Assembly: GCA_020718925.1 (NCBI GenBank)
Contig: DYRC01000098.1
Location: 1-12,352, forward strand
Reading direction: 5' to 3'
Length of the DNA: 12,352 nt
Source of the DNA: Desulfonema limicola
GTDB lineage: Bacteria; Desulfobacterota; Desulfobacteria; Desulfobacterales; DYRC01
Shown here piece by piece: positions 1-6,791 of this stretch; position 1 is the stretch's first letter, and every line of letters starts with the position of its first letter. The notes under the pieces were generated by a model that made no database searches, was not told the origin of the DNA, and was given only the letters and a program-made list of their open reading frames with translations. The position numbers and the translations under genes were made by a program.

Positions 1-1
1 G

Positions 2-118
2 AGAAAAGCAGGATCCGGGACAGAAGAAGCTCTGAATGAAGCTGTATCGGAAGCTCTGAATATGATCACAGAAAATAACTGCAAAGGTCGGTTCGGACAT
101 TGCGGATATATTATTTAA
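2..118 (+). pseudogene. C-terminal fragment of an IS630-like transposase
   Basis: An open frame enters from the left edge and stops with TAA at 116-118. Its last residues read ITENNCKGRFGHCGYII, which resembles the conserved tail of IS630/Tc1-mariner-type transposases, where a W/R-F-x-HCGY motif lies just before the stop. Only about 38 residues are in the window, so the DDE catalytic core is not visible. Whether the gene is intact to the left cannot be judged. It points towards the truncated ISAs1 transposase, which suggests that one element landed in or beside the other. The family call depends on a short motif and is moderate. Confidence 0.55.
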
Positions 119-189
119 TCAATAGGGAAACGCTATAGAACGCTCTCCTGTCAGACTTGCTATCCGTGCTTTTCTGAGATTTGAAATTT

Positions 190-711
190 TCAGTCTGAAA
201 ACCGAATGCAGTTTTTCAATCCCAATTCCTTTATAAGATGCTGAACGACCGCTATTCCGTCTGTCTTTTCTTCAACATCACAATGCGCCAGTATGATCCT
301 GCTTTCAGGAAGAAACGCACTCAGTATCTCTATCGCTTTCTTATCTTTGAAGTTATCAAAACTCCCACGAAGCGTCTTACCGTCGCAGGATATAAAAACT
401 TTACCACCCTTTTCTTCTGACAGATCGGACAGTTTCAGACTGTATTTTCTGAAACATTCTTCCGAATCAGATACGGACAGACCGATAATAATATTTCTGA
501 TAGTAGTATAAGCAGGTATTCTTTTCCATCCGAGTCCGAATTTCTCATTCAGAACATCATAATGACCTTTTATAAATGTATGTATCTTTCTGTAAGAAAC
601 GGCTCCTCCCAGTATTGCAAAAATTGAAAACAGCAGAATATCTGCCAGCTTATAACGCTTTCCCTCTTTTCTCCGATAATCTTTTATTTCGGATAAAAAA
701 CTCTTCAGCAT
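190..711 (-). pseudogene. 3'-truncated ISAs1-family (H-repeat type) transposase
   Basis: The 173-residue product matches the N-terminal half of ISAs1/H-repeat transposases, which are usually about 370 residues. The DYR motif at 11-13 and the KLADILLFSIFAILGG segment are typical of the family's N-terminal domain. The ISCDGKTLRGS stretch near 107-117 carries the first catalytic Asp of the DDE triad. The expected next block (FTLDALHCQKKT-like, second half of the catalytic core) is missing: similarity fades after KELGLKNC and a TGA follows at 190-192. The protein therefore cannot be a working transposase. The 5' end is intact, with ATG at 711, an AGGAG eight bases upstream and a strong promoter. 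No continuation in another frame was recognised between 119 and 190. Confidence 0.8.
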
Positions 712-751
712 GATGATAACTCCTTCCGTACAGAATCCGATTTTTTAATCT

Positions 752-780
752 GTTATAGAAGTTATTTTTTAGGATGTCAA
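752..780 (-). promoter_or_regulatory. Sigma-70-type promoter of the ISAs1-like transposase
   Basis: On the - strand a perfect TTGACA (780 to 775) is followed by exactly 17 bases and then TATAAC (757 to 752), one mismatch from TATAAT. The start codon at 711 lies about 40 bases further on, after a GGAAGGAG ribosome-binding site. The -35 box sits only about 20 bases inside the presumed element end at 800. Confidence 0.7.
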
Positions 781-810
781 CTGAGAATTGAATAGCCCTG
801 CATGATTTAC

Positions 811-863
811 AAGATTACAAGATTACCGGGATTTTTTAATCATGGCAATCCTGAAAATCCCGG
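811..863. repeat. Short tandem repeat plus 10-bp perfect hairpin, possible terminator of the trxC operon
   Basis: Two tandem copies of AAGATTAC (811-818, 819-826) run into a perfect inverted repeat, CCGGGATTTT (826-835) and AAAATCCCGG (854-863), with an 18-base spacer. The hairpin lies 15 bases beyond the stop codon of the thioredoxin gene and could end or protect its transcript. On the - strand it is not followed by a clean run of T, so it is not a textbook intrinsic terminator. The tandem repeat plus hairpin looks like a dispersed intergenic repeat. The insertion-sequence end at 800 adjoins it. Confidence 0.5.
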
Positions 864-877
864 TTCAGACTTGACTA

Positions 878-1336
878 TCAACCCAGATACGGCGCCATTT
901 TCCGAACAATCTGATGCTTGGGCGCAGCGCCGGCGATGCTGTCTTTCAACTCGCCATTGTCAAAAATAAGCAATGTCGGAACGCTCATAATGCTGTATTG
1001 CGCCGAAGTTGCAGGATTTTCATCCACATTGAGCTTGCAGACCCGAATCCGCCCTTTCCATTCCGAAGCCAACTGCTCGACAATGGGTCCGATCATCTGA
1101 CAAGGTCCGCACCATGTTGCCCAGCAATCCACCAGCACCGGCACCGGCGATAACAGCACCTTAGCAGAAAAATCCGTGTCATCAAGAATCAGCGGCTTGC
1201 CGATAAACAACTCTTGGGTTTCTATGGAAGATTTGCATTTTCCGCATTTTGCCGTAAGCCCCGCCTTATCTGCCGGAATCCGGTTTTTCGTCCGGCATGA
1301 CGCACATCGCACAATATAATCTTTTTCCTGAGTCAT
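878..1336 (-). CDS. trxC: Thioredoxin 2 (zinc-binding thioredoxin)
   Basis: This 152-residue protein is a cytoplasmic disulfide reductase of the thioredoxin 2 type. The N-terminal part has two CxxC pairs (C11/C14 and C31/C34), which bind zinc in this subfamily. The thioredoxin fold follows, with the active site WCGPC at 75-79 and the cis-proline in the SVPT motif at P120. E. coli TrxC is about 139 residues, so the length fits. It is the last gene of a five-gene overlapping cluster: its ATG shares bases with the TAA of the flavoprotein gene (TAATG). GGAG lies about eight bases upstream. In related bacteria TrxC reduces oxidised protein thiols and is often induced by oxidative stress. No regulatory site of its own is seen here. 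Confidence 0.93.
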   Translation of the reverse strand: MTQEKDYIVRCASCRTKNRIPADKAGLTAKCGKCKSSIETQELFIGKPLILDDTDFSAKVLLSPVPVLVDCWATWCGPCQMIGPIVEQLASEWKGRIRVCKLNVDENPATSAQYSIMSVPTLLIFDNGELKDSIAGAAPKHQIVRKMAPYLG

Positions 1337-1806
1337 TATACGCTCTCCGTTTTATTTTGTTTGCCGCTCATCTCTTCAATGTCTATCCGAATGATCAGCG
1401 TGTTTTTCAATGCACTTTCCGAATATTCAAAAGGTGATTTTCCCGAATAGTGCGACATAATTATATCCAATGCGCGGCGTTTTTCATCAGCATCATCAAC
1501 CAGATACGCCTGTCCGAAGCCGATCACGCTGCGGTATGTCATGCCCCATTTACAGGCATTTTCACCTGTTTTTATTTCAGAGTCAATATCAAACTCAACG
1601 CAGACCTGATTATTTTTGGCGATAATGTCTGTTTTTCTGCCTTTTCCGGCGCAATGGAAATACAGCGTCCTGTTTTCATATCCGAAACACAACGGAACAA
1701 TATAGGGAAATCCATTGTCAGACAGTGCCATCCGACAAACCATCGCTTGCCGGATAATATCTTCAATTTGTGCAATGTCTTTGATTTCTCTGTCTTTTCG
1801 TATCAT
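1336..1806 (-). CDS. Pyridoxamine 5'-phosphate oxidase-family flavoprotein (NimA-like)
   Basis: This 156-residue protein belongs to the split-barrel FMN-binding superfamily and resembles the NimA/5-nitroimidazole-reductase-like group. The signature runs from CRMALSDNGFPYIVPLCFGYE (about 24-44) through LYFHCAGKGRKTDII (48-62), where H51 and the GKGRK segment correspond to the usual flavin-phosphate region. The substrate cannot be told from sequence. Members include nitroimidazole reductases, F420- or FMN-dependent reductases and proteins of unknown role. Its ATG overlaps the TGA of the spermidine synthase gene (ATGA), and its stop overlaps the trxC start. Co-translation with a thioredoxin and polyamine enzymes suggests a redox role, but this is an inference. 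True vitamin B6 biosynthesis (PdxH) is unlikely, because PdxH is longer and differs in the C-terminal region. Confidence 0.8.
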   Translation of the reverse strand: MIRKDREIKDIAQIEDIIRQAMVCRMALSDNGFPYIVPLCFGYENRTLYFHCAGKGRKTDIIAKNNQVCVEFDIDSEIKTGENACKWGMTYRSVIGFGQAYLVDDADEKRRALDIIMSHYSGKSPFEYSESALKNTLIIRIDIEEMSGKQNKTESV

Positions 1807-2657
1807 AGCGGATCAATAATTCCTTTCAGATTGTCTGCAATAAAGGTGGGCAGCACAAATGCACTGCAATGAATATCTGCGTTATAATATTGACATGACA
1901 AGCCGGATGTTTTCACGCGCTCCGAATTGAAATCGCGGATAGGGGAATATTTTTTTGACGCAAATCCGAATCCCCACAGCCCGCCGGGATATGTCAGCGT
2001 AGGAAACAGATACAGATGCAGTTTCTTAAAAAAAGCCCGCTGATTGGCAAGCATCATTCTCTGAACATCGCTATCATAAAAGGGCGATTCTGCCTGAGTA
2101 ATCAGAATGCCGTCATCTGATAAAATCCGTGCGGTGTTCCGGTAAAAATCCGCATTGAACAACGGCTCTGCGCTGCCTACCGGATCCGTTGAATCCACAA
2201 GAATCACATCAAATCGCTCTTTGGTTGTCGCAGCATAGTCAACGCCATCTCCGATTTTAAGGTCGAGTTTGGGATGATTCAAGGCGCAACTGAGCGTTGG
2301 AAGATATTCCCGACACGCATTCACCACCATCTCATCTATCTCAACCATCACCACCCGCTCAACAGATTGATGTTTCAACACCTCCCGCGCCGCGCCGCCG
2401 TCCCCGCCGCCGATAATCAGCACATTCTTGGGGCAGGGGTGCGTGAATATCGGGATATGTGCCATCATTTCGTGATAAATAAACTCGTCTGCTTGGGAAA
2501 ACATGAATACGCCGTCATTGAGCAGGATCCGCCCCAGCCCGATGGTCTCAATAATATCCACCTGCTGAAACGCGCTCTTGCCGGAAAACAGCGTTTGTTT
2601 TACCTTGAAACTGAGTCCCGTCTTATCCTGATGAATTTCTTTTACCCATAATTCCAA
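1803..2657 (-). CDS. speE: Spermidine synthase (polyamine aminopropyltransferase)
   Basis: The enzyme transfers the aminopropyl group of decarboxylated AdoMet to putrescine, giving spermidine and methylthioadenosine. The 284 residues cover the whole family length. Visible motifs are LNDGVFMFSQADEFIYHEM (46-64), the nucleotide-binding GGGDGG at 83-88, the acidic E106 of VEID, and the catalytic DSTDP loop at 155-159. The C-terminal YYNADIHCSAFVLP block is also typical. The start is TTG at 2657: it follows a GAGG eight bases upstream, lies one base after the TAA of the AdoMet decarboxylase gene, and gives the expected ELW N-terminus. The nearby ATG at 2649 is out of frame. Upstream is the enzyme that makes its co-substrate, so the two form a complete spermidine branch. 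No ornithine or arginine decarboxylase is in the window. Confidence 0.94.
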   Translation of the reverse strand: MELWVKEIHQDKTGLSFKVKQTLFSGKSAFQQVDIIETIGLGRILLNDGVFMFSQADEFIYHEMMAHIPIFTHPCPKNVLIIGGGDGGAAREVLKHQSVERVVMVEIDEMVVNACREYLPTLSCALNHPKLDLKIGDGVDYAATTKERFDVILVDSTDPVGSAEPLFNADFYRNTARILSDDGILITQAESPFYDSDVQRMMLANQRAFFKKLHLYLFPTLTYPGGLWGFGFASKKYSPIRDFNSERVKTSGLSCQYYNADIHCSAFVLPTFIADNLKGIIDPL

Positions 2658-2658
2658 T

Positions 2659-3630
2659 TTATCTGCCTCGTGTTTTTACATAATTGAGAAACGTGATATT
2701 ATAGCCGCAGTCAAATCCGTAGAGGCTTTTTTCAATCAGATCATAGCTTAACGGCGATTTGGCGGTCAGCGCGTCATGGATTTCCATTGCTTCCCGGCTT
2801 TTTGTGGTGGTCAATACCAGCGAATACCGTATAGGCTTAAAAATTGAGATGACTTTGTCCGCGATGTCCGTATAGTCGTTTTTTTCAATGATATTGGTTT
2901 CAAAACTGGCATAAGACCCGCCGGGTTCGGGCGTGATATGAACCGTAAAATATTTATCGTCTTTGATGCTGTTCAGCGAATATCCGCAAGGAAAAAAGAG
3001 ATAATCATCCATCTCCATCGGCGCGTGATAAAGCGCGTAAAGCCCTGACAAGCTGCCTGCCTCTTCAGAGGTTTTTACGTTTTCTTTTGAAAAAAACGCC
3101 ATGACCTTCGGATCAAGTTCATTCATCAGGATTTGAAATGTGGCGTCTTCTTCAGGCACAACGCCGGGTCTTGACCAATAAAACACATGCAGATGATCAT
3201 GGTTGGCAGGTCCTAAACGATAGCTTTTGCCGGGGAAAAAGCGATGCATCCACCTCACATCCTGCTCAAAATCAGAGGGCTGATCTGACGGATACATAAA
3301 GTTTTTCCGTTCATAAAACACATAATCCACTTGGGTTTTATCTATGAAGGTAAGAATTTCTTCAAGTGCGTGAATAAGCGTGGTTTTACCGCAGGTAATC
3401 ATTAAAATCCAGCTATCCCACACAAACAGACTGGATTCGGAAAGCAGGTACGCATCCATGCTTGGGGTGGATATTTTGCTTAAAATACATGCTCTTGCAG
3501 CATTTACCACTCTGTCCCATCGTCCGTCAGAATTTGAGCGCAGATTCGGATGCGGCTGAGTCAGAATGATTTCCAATTTTTTTTCAGGACCTTCAAATGT
3601 CATACAATTGTCAGGCATATTCTCATTCAT
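2659..3630 (-). CDS. speD: S-adenosylmethionine decarboxylase proenzyme, eukaryotic (AMD1) class
   Basis: This pyruvoyl enzyme makes decarboxylated AdoMet for spermidine synthesis. From ATG 3630 it has 323 residues, close to the human enzyme (334). It matches the eukaryotic class, not the short bacterial SpeD. FEGPEKKLE (12-20) gives E13 and E16. YLLSESSLFV holds the E65/S66 self-cleavage site that forms the pyruvoyl group. C80, S218 (PCGYS) and H231 (HITPEP) match human C82, S229 and H243. F12, F212 and E235 match the substrate-contacting residues. ERKNFMYPSDQ and ILMNELDPKVM are further shared blocks. In the putrescine-activation site, human K80 and E178 appear as I78 and Q166, while D162, T164 and E244 are kept. 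The start overlaps the kinase stop (ATGAATGA). ATG 3618 is an alternative. The reading frame remains open further upstream, but only as a shadow of the kinase gene. Confidence 0.9.
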   Translation of the reverse strand: MNENMPDNCMTFEGPEKKLEIILTQPHPNLRSNSDGRWDRVVNAARACILSKISTPSMDAYLLSESSLFVWDSWILMITCGKTTLIHALEEILTFIDKTQVDYVFYERKNFMYPSDQPSDFEQDVRWMHRFFPGKSYRLGPANHDHLHVFYWSRPGVVPEEDATFQILMNELDPKVMAFFSKENVKTSEEAGSLSGLYALYHAPMEMDDYLFFPCGYSLNSIKDDKYFTVHITPEPGGSYASFETNIIEKNDYTDIADKVISIFKPIRYSLVLTTTKSREAMEIHDALTAKSPLSYDLIEKSLYGFDCGYNITFLNYVKTRGR

Positions 3631-5194
3631 CCGGCAGAAAAATGCTGAAGTTCGTGCCTTTAGCAGATGTGTCAACGCTGATTTTTCCGCCGTGCGCCTC
3701 GACAAACTGCCGGACAATCGCAAGCCCAAGCCCGGTGCCGCCTTTTTTGTTGTGCGTAACAAACGGAATAAACAGATTCTCGCGGATCTGATCCGGAATG
3801 CCGGGTCCGTTGTCTTCCACCCGGAAATAAACCCCGCCGGGCGCGGTTTCCGCAGACAGTTTAATGCTCGGCTGGGCAATATTATGATGCTTCAAGACTT
3901 CTGCCGCATTTTTAATCAGATTGATCAGAACCCGCTGCATTTTGCTCTGATCTGCCTGAAAGTAAAAAGGCTTGCTCAATTCCACGCTCAATCTGACATT
4001 TGTATCCTGCAAAAGTCCATCCGCATCTTTCTGAACTAACTCAATAAATGGCTTTAGGTCCACCGGAGATTTCATTAAAGGCGAATTTCGTATAAAATCA
4101 AGAATATCATTGACCATATTCAGAGTTCTTTTTGCCTCGTTCATCATCAGCCGGTGCATGTCTGCAACAAATTCCCGGTGATCTGCCATTTCCTCTGCTA
4201 GTTCAATGCCCTGATAAATGCTGCTGATAGGACCTCTCAGATCATGAATAATCATGCTGACAGCCTGCCCGATGGCAGAAAGCTTTTCCTGTCTCAACAG
4301 CGATTCGTGCATCTCAACATTGACAATCGCCTGCGCTGCCTGCTCCAAAAACAGGCGGATGATGTAAAGCCGCTCCTGATGAAGAACAACTTTTTCACCG
4401 CTTTCAAAAACTGCCAATATGCCGTATTTCTCAATCTTAAAATACGCAAACTGTTCGCCCTGCCAGATATTTTTGTCTATGAGTCCGGGGATCATATTCA
4501 GATATGTCTGTGCCAAGGTATCATCTGCTAATGTGCCGATAGCAGCAGCTTTTTCATATCGCCCGGAACTGCCGGGTTTGACAAGCATTGCCGATACGGT
4601 TCCGACCATTGCGGAAACCTGATGCAGAATGTTGTTCAATAGCGGCTCCAACTGCCATTGCCGGGTTCTGAGGTGTGCGATGACTTCAATCAGTTCTTCA
4701 AGATTTCTTGTTTTATTCCATTCATAGACCGCTTTGGTGCCAATCTGTCGGATTTCTTCAACCGAAAACGGTTTGCAGTGATAACTGACATTGGTTCCGG
4801 CTTTTTCCACGATGTCTTCAATAGTGTAATCACTGTATGCTGTAACAAAAATAATTTCAGCCCGTTCGTCAAGTTTTCGGATATGCTGAACGGTTTTAAG
4901 TCCGTCCCAGCCCGGCATCCGCATATCCACAAATATTGCGGCAAATGGGCGGTTTTCAGCTAAGGCTTTCTGAACCTGTGCCAGCCCCTGCTGACCGGTT
5001 GCGGCTTCCTCCAATTCAAAATCAAACGCCATGCCGGAACGCTGTACCGGCAGTTCTTCTTCAAACAACTCCGCCCCGGCTTGCTCCAAAGATTCTGATT
5101 TTCTTTTTCTGGGAAGAAGAATTTCCCGAAAACTATCCCGAATGGTCTCTTCATCGTCAATTACCAGAATGCGGGTATTGAAGGCTTGCTTCAT
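3623..5194 (-). CDS. Receiver-histidine kinase (N-terminal REC, HisKA, HATPase)
   Basis: The start is taken as ATG 5194, which has AGGAG eight bases upstream, giving 523 residues. A GTG at 5218 would add eight residues but lacks such a site. Residues 8-150 form a receiver domain with acidic pocket D13/D14, phospho-acceptor D90 (FVDMRMPG) and K141 (CKPF). An extra charged stretch of about 30 residues (about 28-57) lies between the first helix and the second strand. Residues 180-295 look like a degenerate GAF-type sensor region. The dimerisation domain carries H317 (HDLRGP). The ATPase domain has an N box (NLIKNAAE, N429), D461NGPG and GGTGLG at 485-490. There are no membrane helices, so it should be cytoplasmic. 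It probably receives a phosphate from another kinase and passes it on. No partner regulator is next to it. It leads the polyamine-redox cluster and overlaps the AdoMet decarboxylase gene. Confidence 0.92.
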   Translation of the reverse strand: MKQAFNTRILVIDDEETIRDSFREILLPRKRKSESLEQAGAELFEEELPVQRSGMAFDFELEEAATGQQGLAQVQKALAENRPFAAIFVDMRMPGWDGLKTVQHIRKLDERAEIIFVTAYSDYTIEDIVEKAGTNVSYHCKPFSVEEIRQIGTKAVYEWNKTRNLEELIEVIAHLRTRQWQLEPLLNNILHQVSAMVGTVSAMLVKPGSSGRYEKAAAIGTLADDTLAQTYLNMIPGLIDKNIWQGEQFAYFKIEKYGILAVFESGEKVVLHQERLYIIRLFLEQAAQAIVNVEMHESLLRQEKLSAIGQAVSMIIHDLRGPISSIYQGIELAEEMADHREFVADMHRLMMNEAKRTLNMVNDILDFIRNSPLMKSPVDLKPFIELVQKDADGLLQDTNVRLSVELSKPFYFQADQSKMQRVLINLIKNAAEVLKHHNIAQPSIKLSAETAPGGVYFRVEDNGPGIPDQIRENLFIPFVTHNKKGGTGLGLAIVRQFVEAHGGKISVDTSAKGTNFSIFLPDE

Positions 5195-5217
5195 TACTTG
5201 CTCCTTTACTGTTCGCA

Positions 5218-5302
5218 CCTACCCCCCTTGCCCCCTCCCTGAAAGGGAAGGGGGAGAGACTCCCCTCTCCGTTTCGGGGAGGGGCTGGGGGAGGGGTGAG
5301 GG
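5218..5302. repeat. GC-rich double-hairpin repeat, copy 1
   Basis: This C-rich then G-rich element contains two inner hairpins, CCCTCCCTGAAAGGGAAGGG and CCCCTCTCCGTTTCGGGGAG. Its outer arms also pair: ACCCCCCTTGCCCC on the left with GGGGCTGGGGGAGGGGT on the right. It starts directly after the stop codon (5303-5305) of the Cna-B/Kazal gene and ends about 24 bases before the kinase start at 5194. It is related to the elements at 9511-9591 and 11431-11556. Strong hairpins downstream of a stop codon may end transcription or stabilise the message. Confidence 0.85.
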
Positions 5303-6775
5303 TTATTGAGTCTTACATTCCCCGTCATAAGCCGCATTCACGCCTGAAATTTCAGCTTCACACATATTTCCGTAAGTTTTGCCATCACATCCGCAGACCG
5401 GCTTGTAAATCATCGGGCATATCTTACTCATCAACGAAAGCGTCAGATCTTTTACCATTGATTCGCCCGAAATAATCTTAATATCGGTTTTCAGATACAC
5501 ATAGCCGACAGCCTCAGCAAGCATAGTATAAGGTCCCGCAGGCAGATCGGCAAATCGGTAAAATCCTTCCGCATCCGTCTGAACTTTATACTCCTTTGGC
5601 GGAGAACTTGAGATCATGGTCAGTTGAAACAAGGTGATATTGACGCCCTGTATCGGTTTTCTGCTGTCATCATAAACCTTGCCGGACATCGAACCCGCAG
5701 GAACCGCAGAGCAGGTGCCTTCATACGCGACATTTACTCCGGCATTGGAAGCAAAACACAGATTGTCGTATATTTTTCCATCACAACCGCAGACCGGCGC
5801 GTAAATTTTAGGGCAGGACTCGGAGGGTATCGGGCTGCATTTTCCCTGTCCGCCACAGGCTCCGATAGGTTTGGCGCAATACTGTCCGGGACATCCGGCA
5901 TTATCATAGCAGCCGTTGTCAATCACACCCGGCATCAGATAAACATCCTTAGCACTTCCGCCGGAAATCGTTTTTATCATTTCTTTCCAAGGCAGATAGC
6001 CTTCTGCTTTTACAACTATTGTGTATTCGCCGACCGGTATTTTCTCAAATACATAATATCCGTTCTCATCGCTGATCGTCTGATACGGCAAAGACTGATT
6101 TGCAACAGAAATCATCGGATAAAGATATACATCGGCTTTGGCAACCGGCGCGATACATTTCTGAATAGTCGGATCAGGTGCAGCGGTCAGAGCGGCAGCA
6201 TCACCGCATTTTACAGCGCCGTTATAGATATAACCTTTCAGGCTGGTCTCAGTAATGGCTGCGCGTTTCAGAATCACTCTGACAAAATTGACGACCGGCG
6301 TGCATGTCTTGACATCTTCCTTGACTTCAACAGAGTCCTGATATGGCTCAAAGGCATAGTTTTCTATTTTGACAGAGTACTTATCCGCCGGAATACCTGA
6401 AAACAGAAAGTCTCCGTTCTCATTGGTGATAAATGAGCGAATGATTGTGCCATCCGCAGCAGAAATCAGCTTCACCTCAACGCCCGATGCCGGAATCAGG
6501 TTATCCTCTCCGCAGCTTTCCGTAGCTTCTTTCATTACGGCAGCTTTTCCGAAAAGAGAACTCAAACCTTTGTTCACTGGCGGTACTATAATAACGCCCG
6601 TGTTCTGTCCGACAGTTTCTACCTGTCTTACGCCGGCCATGACCTGAAGCATGTAAATCACTTTTTCAAGGCTGACTTCTTTGCCGGGGAAATCAAATCC
6701 CCGCACATACCCTGACGGCACGACCAGCATGAGCACTACCGCCAAAACAACTACGACATTTCTCCCTTGTTTCAT
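5303..6775 (-). CDS. Secreted protein with three Cna-B-like domains and two Kazal-type domains
   Basis: The start is ATG 6775, with AGGAG seven bases upstream, giving 490 residues. In-frame codons further upstream would overlap the kinase stop. A signal peptide (MKQGRNVVVVLAVVLMLVV, then about residue 25) implies export. A short segment EKVIYMLQVMAGVR follows, of a kind often seen in secreted proteins of this bacterial group. Three carboxypeptidase-regulatory/Cna-B-like beta domains lie near 97-165, 180-280 and 360-450, each with a DENGYYxFxxIPxGxY-type motif. A cysteine-rich stretch (C289-C313) leads into Kazal-like domain 1 (C321, C329, C331, C340, C355). Kazal-like domain 2 is at 453-487. 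Both have PVCGCDGK-Y motifs. Kazal domains often inhibit serine proteases, but these lack one canonical cysteine and carry an extra one, so inhibition is only a possibility. Sixteen bases separate it from the kinase gene upstream. Confidence 0.85.
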   Translation of the reverse strand: MKQGRNVVVVLAVVLMLVVPSGYVRGFDFPGKEVSLEKVIYMLQVMAGVRQVETVGQNTGVIIVPPVNKGLSSLFGKAAVMKEATESCGEDNLIPASGVEVKLISAADGTIIRSFITNENGDFLFSGIPADKYSVKIENYAFEPYQDSVEVKEDVKTCTPVVNFVRVILKRAAITETSLKGYIYNGAVKCGDAAALTAAPDPTIQKCIAPVAKADVYLYPMISVANQSLPYQTISDENGYYVFEKIPVGEYTIVVKAEGYLPWKEMIKTISGGSAKDVYLMPGVIDNGCYDNAGCPGQYCAKPIGACGGQGKCSPIPSESCPKIYAPVCGCDGKIYDNLCFASNAGVNVAYEGTCSAVPAGSMSGKVYDDSRKPIQGVNITLFQLTMISSSPPKEYKVQTDAEGFYRFADLPAGPYTMLAEAVGYVYLKTDIKIISGESMVKDLTLSLMSKICPMIYKPVCGCDGKTYGNMCEAEISGVNAAYDGECKTQ

Positions 6776-6791
6776 GGCATTTCTCCTTTTA

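Larger units (their letters stand above)
190..800 (-). mobile_element. ISAs1-like insertion sequence remnant (outer end intact)
   Basis: The remnant comprises the truncated transposase plus its upstream non-coding end. The outer terminus is probably at 800: on the - strand it begins CAGGGCTATTCAATTCTCAG. As far as I recall, ISAs1-family termini begin with a CAGGG-like sequence. The other terminus is lost. The inner boundary lies somewhere between about 120 and 210, where the IS630-like fragment takes over. No target-site duplication can be identified because only one end is present. Confidence 0.55.

Noticed and set aside
3600..3700. Polyamine- or AdoMet-sensing riboswitch before speD
   Set aside because: There is no leader: speD starts inside the end of the kinase gene.
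3631..3879. Upstream extension of the AdoMet decarboxylase frame (83 extra residues from 3879)
   Set aside because: It lies wholly inside the kinase gene's ATPase domain in another frame. Family similarity begins at FEGPEKKLE, just after the start at 3630.
3566..4039. + strand open frame of 157 codons opposite the kinase/speD junction
   Set aside because: It is a shadow of two conserved overlapping - strand genes. No family similarity was recognised.
5218..5302. CRISPR-like repeat made of the GC-rich elements
   Set aside because: There are only three dispersed copies, kilobases apart, with internal dyad symmetry and no spacer series. They are hairpin elements.
5624..6400. Long + strand open frame of 258 codons opposite the Cna-B/Kazal gene
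   Set aside because: The - strand protein has clear domains, signal peptide and ribosome-binding site. The + frame has low-complexity aromatic/basic composition with no recognisable motif and no binding site.
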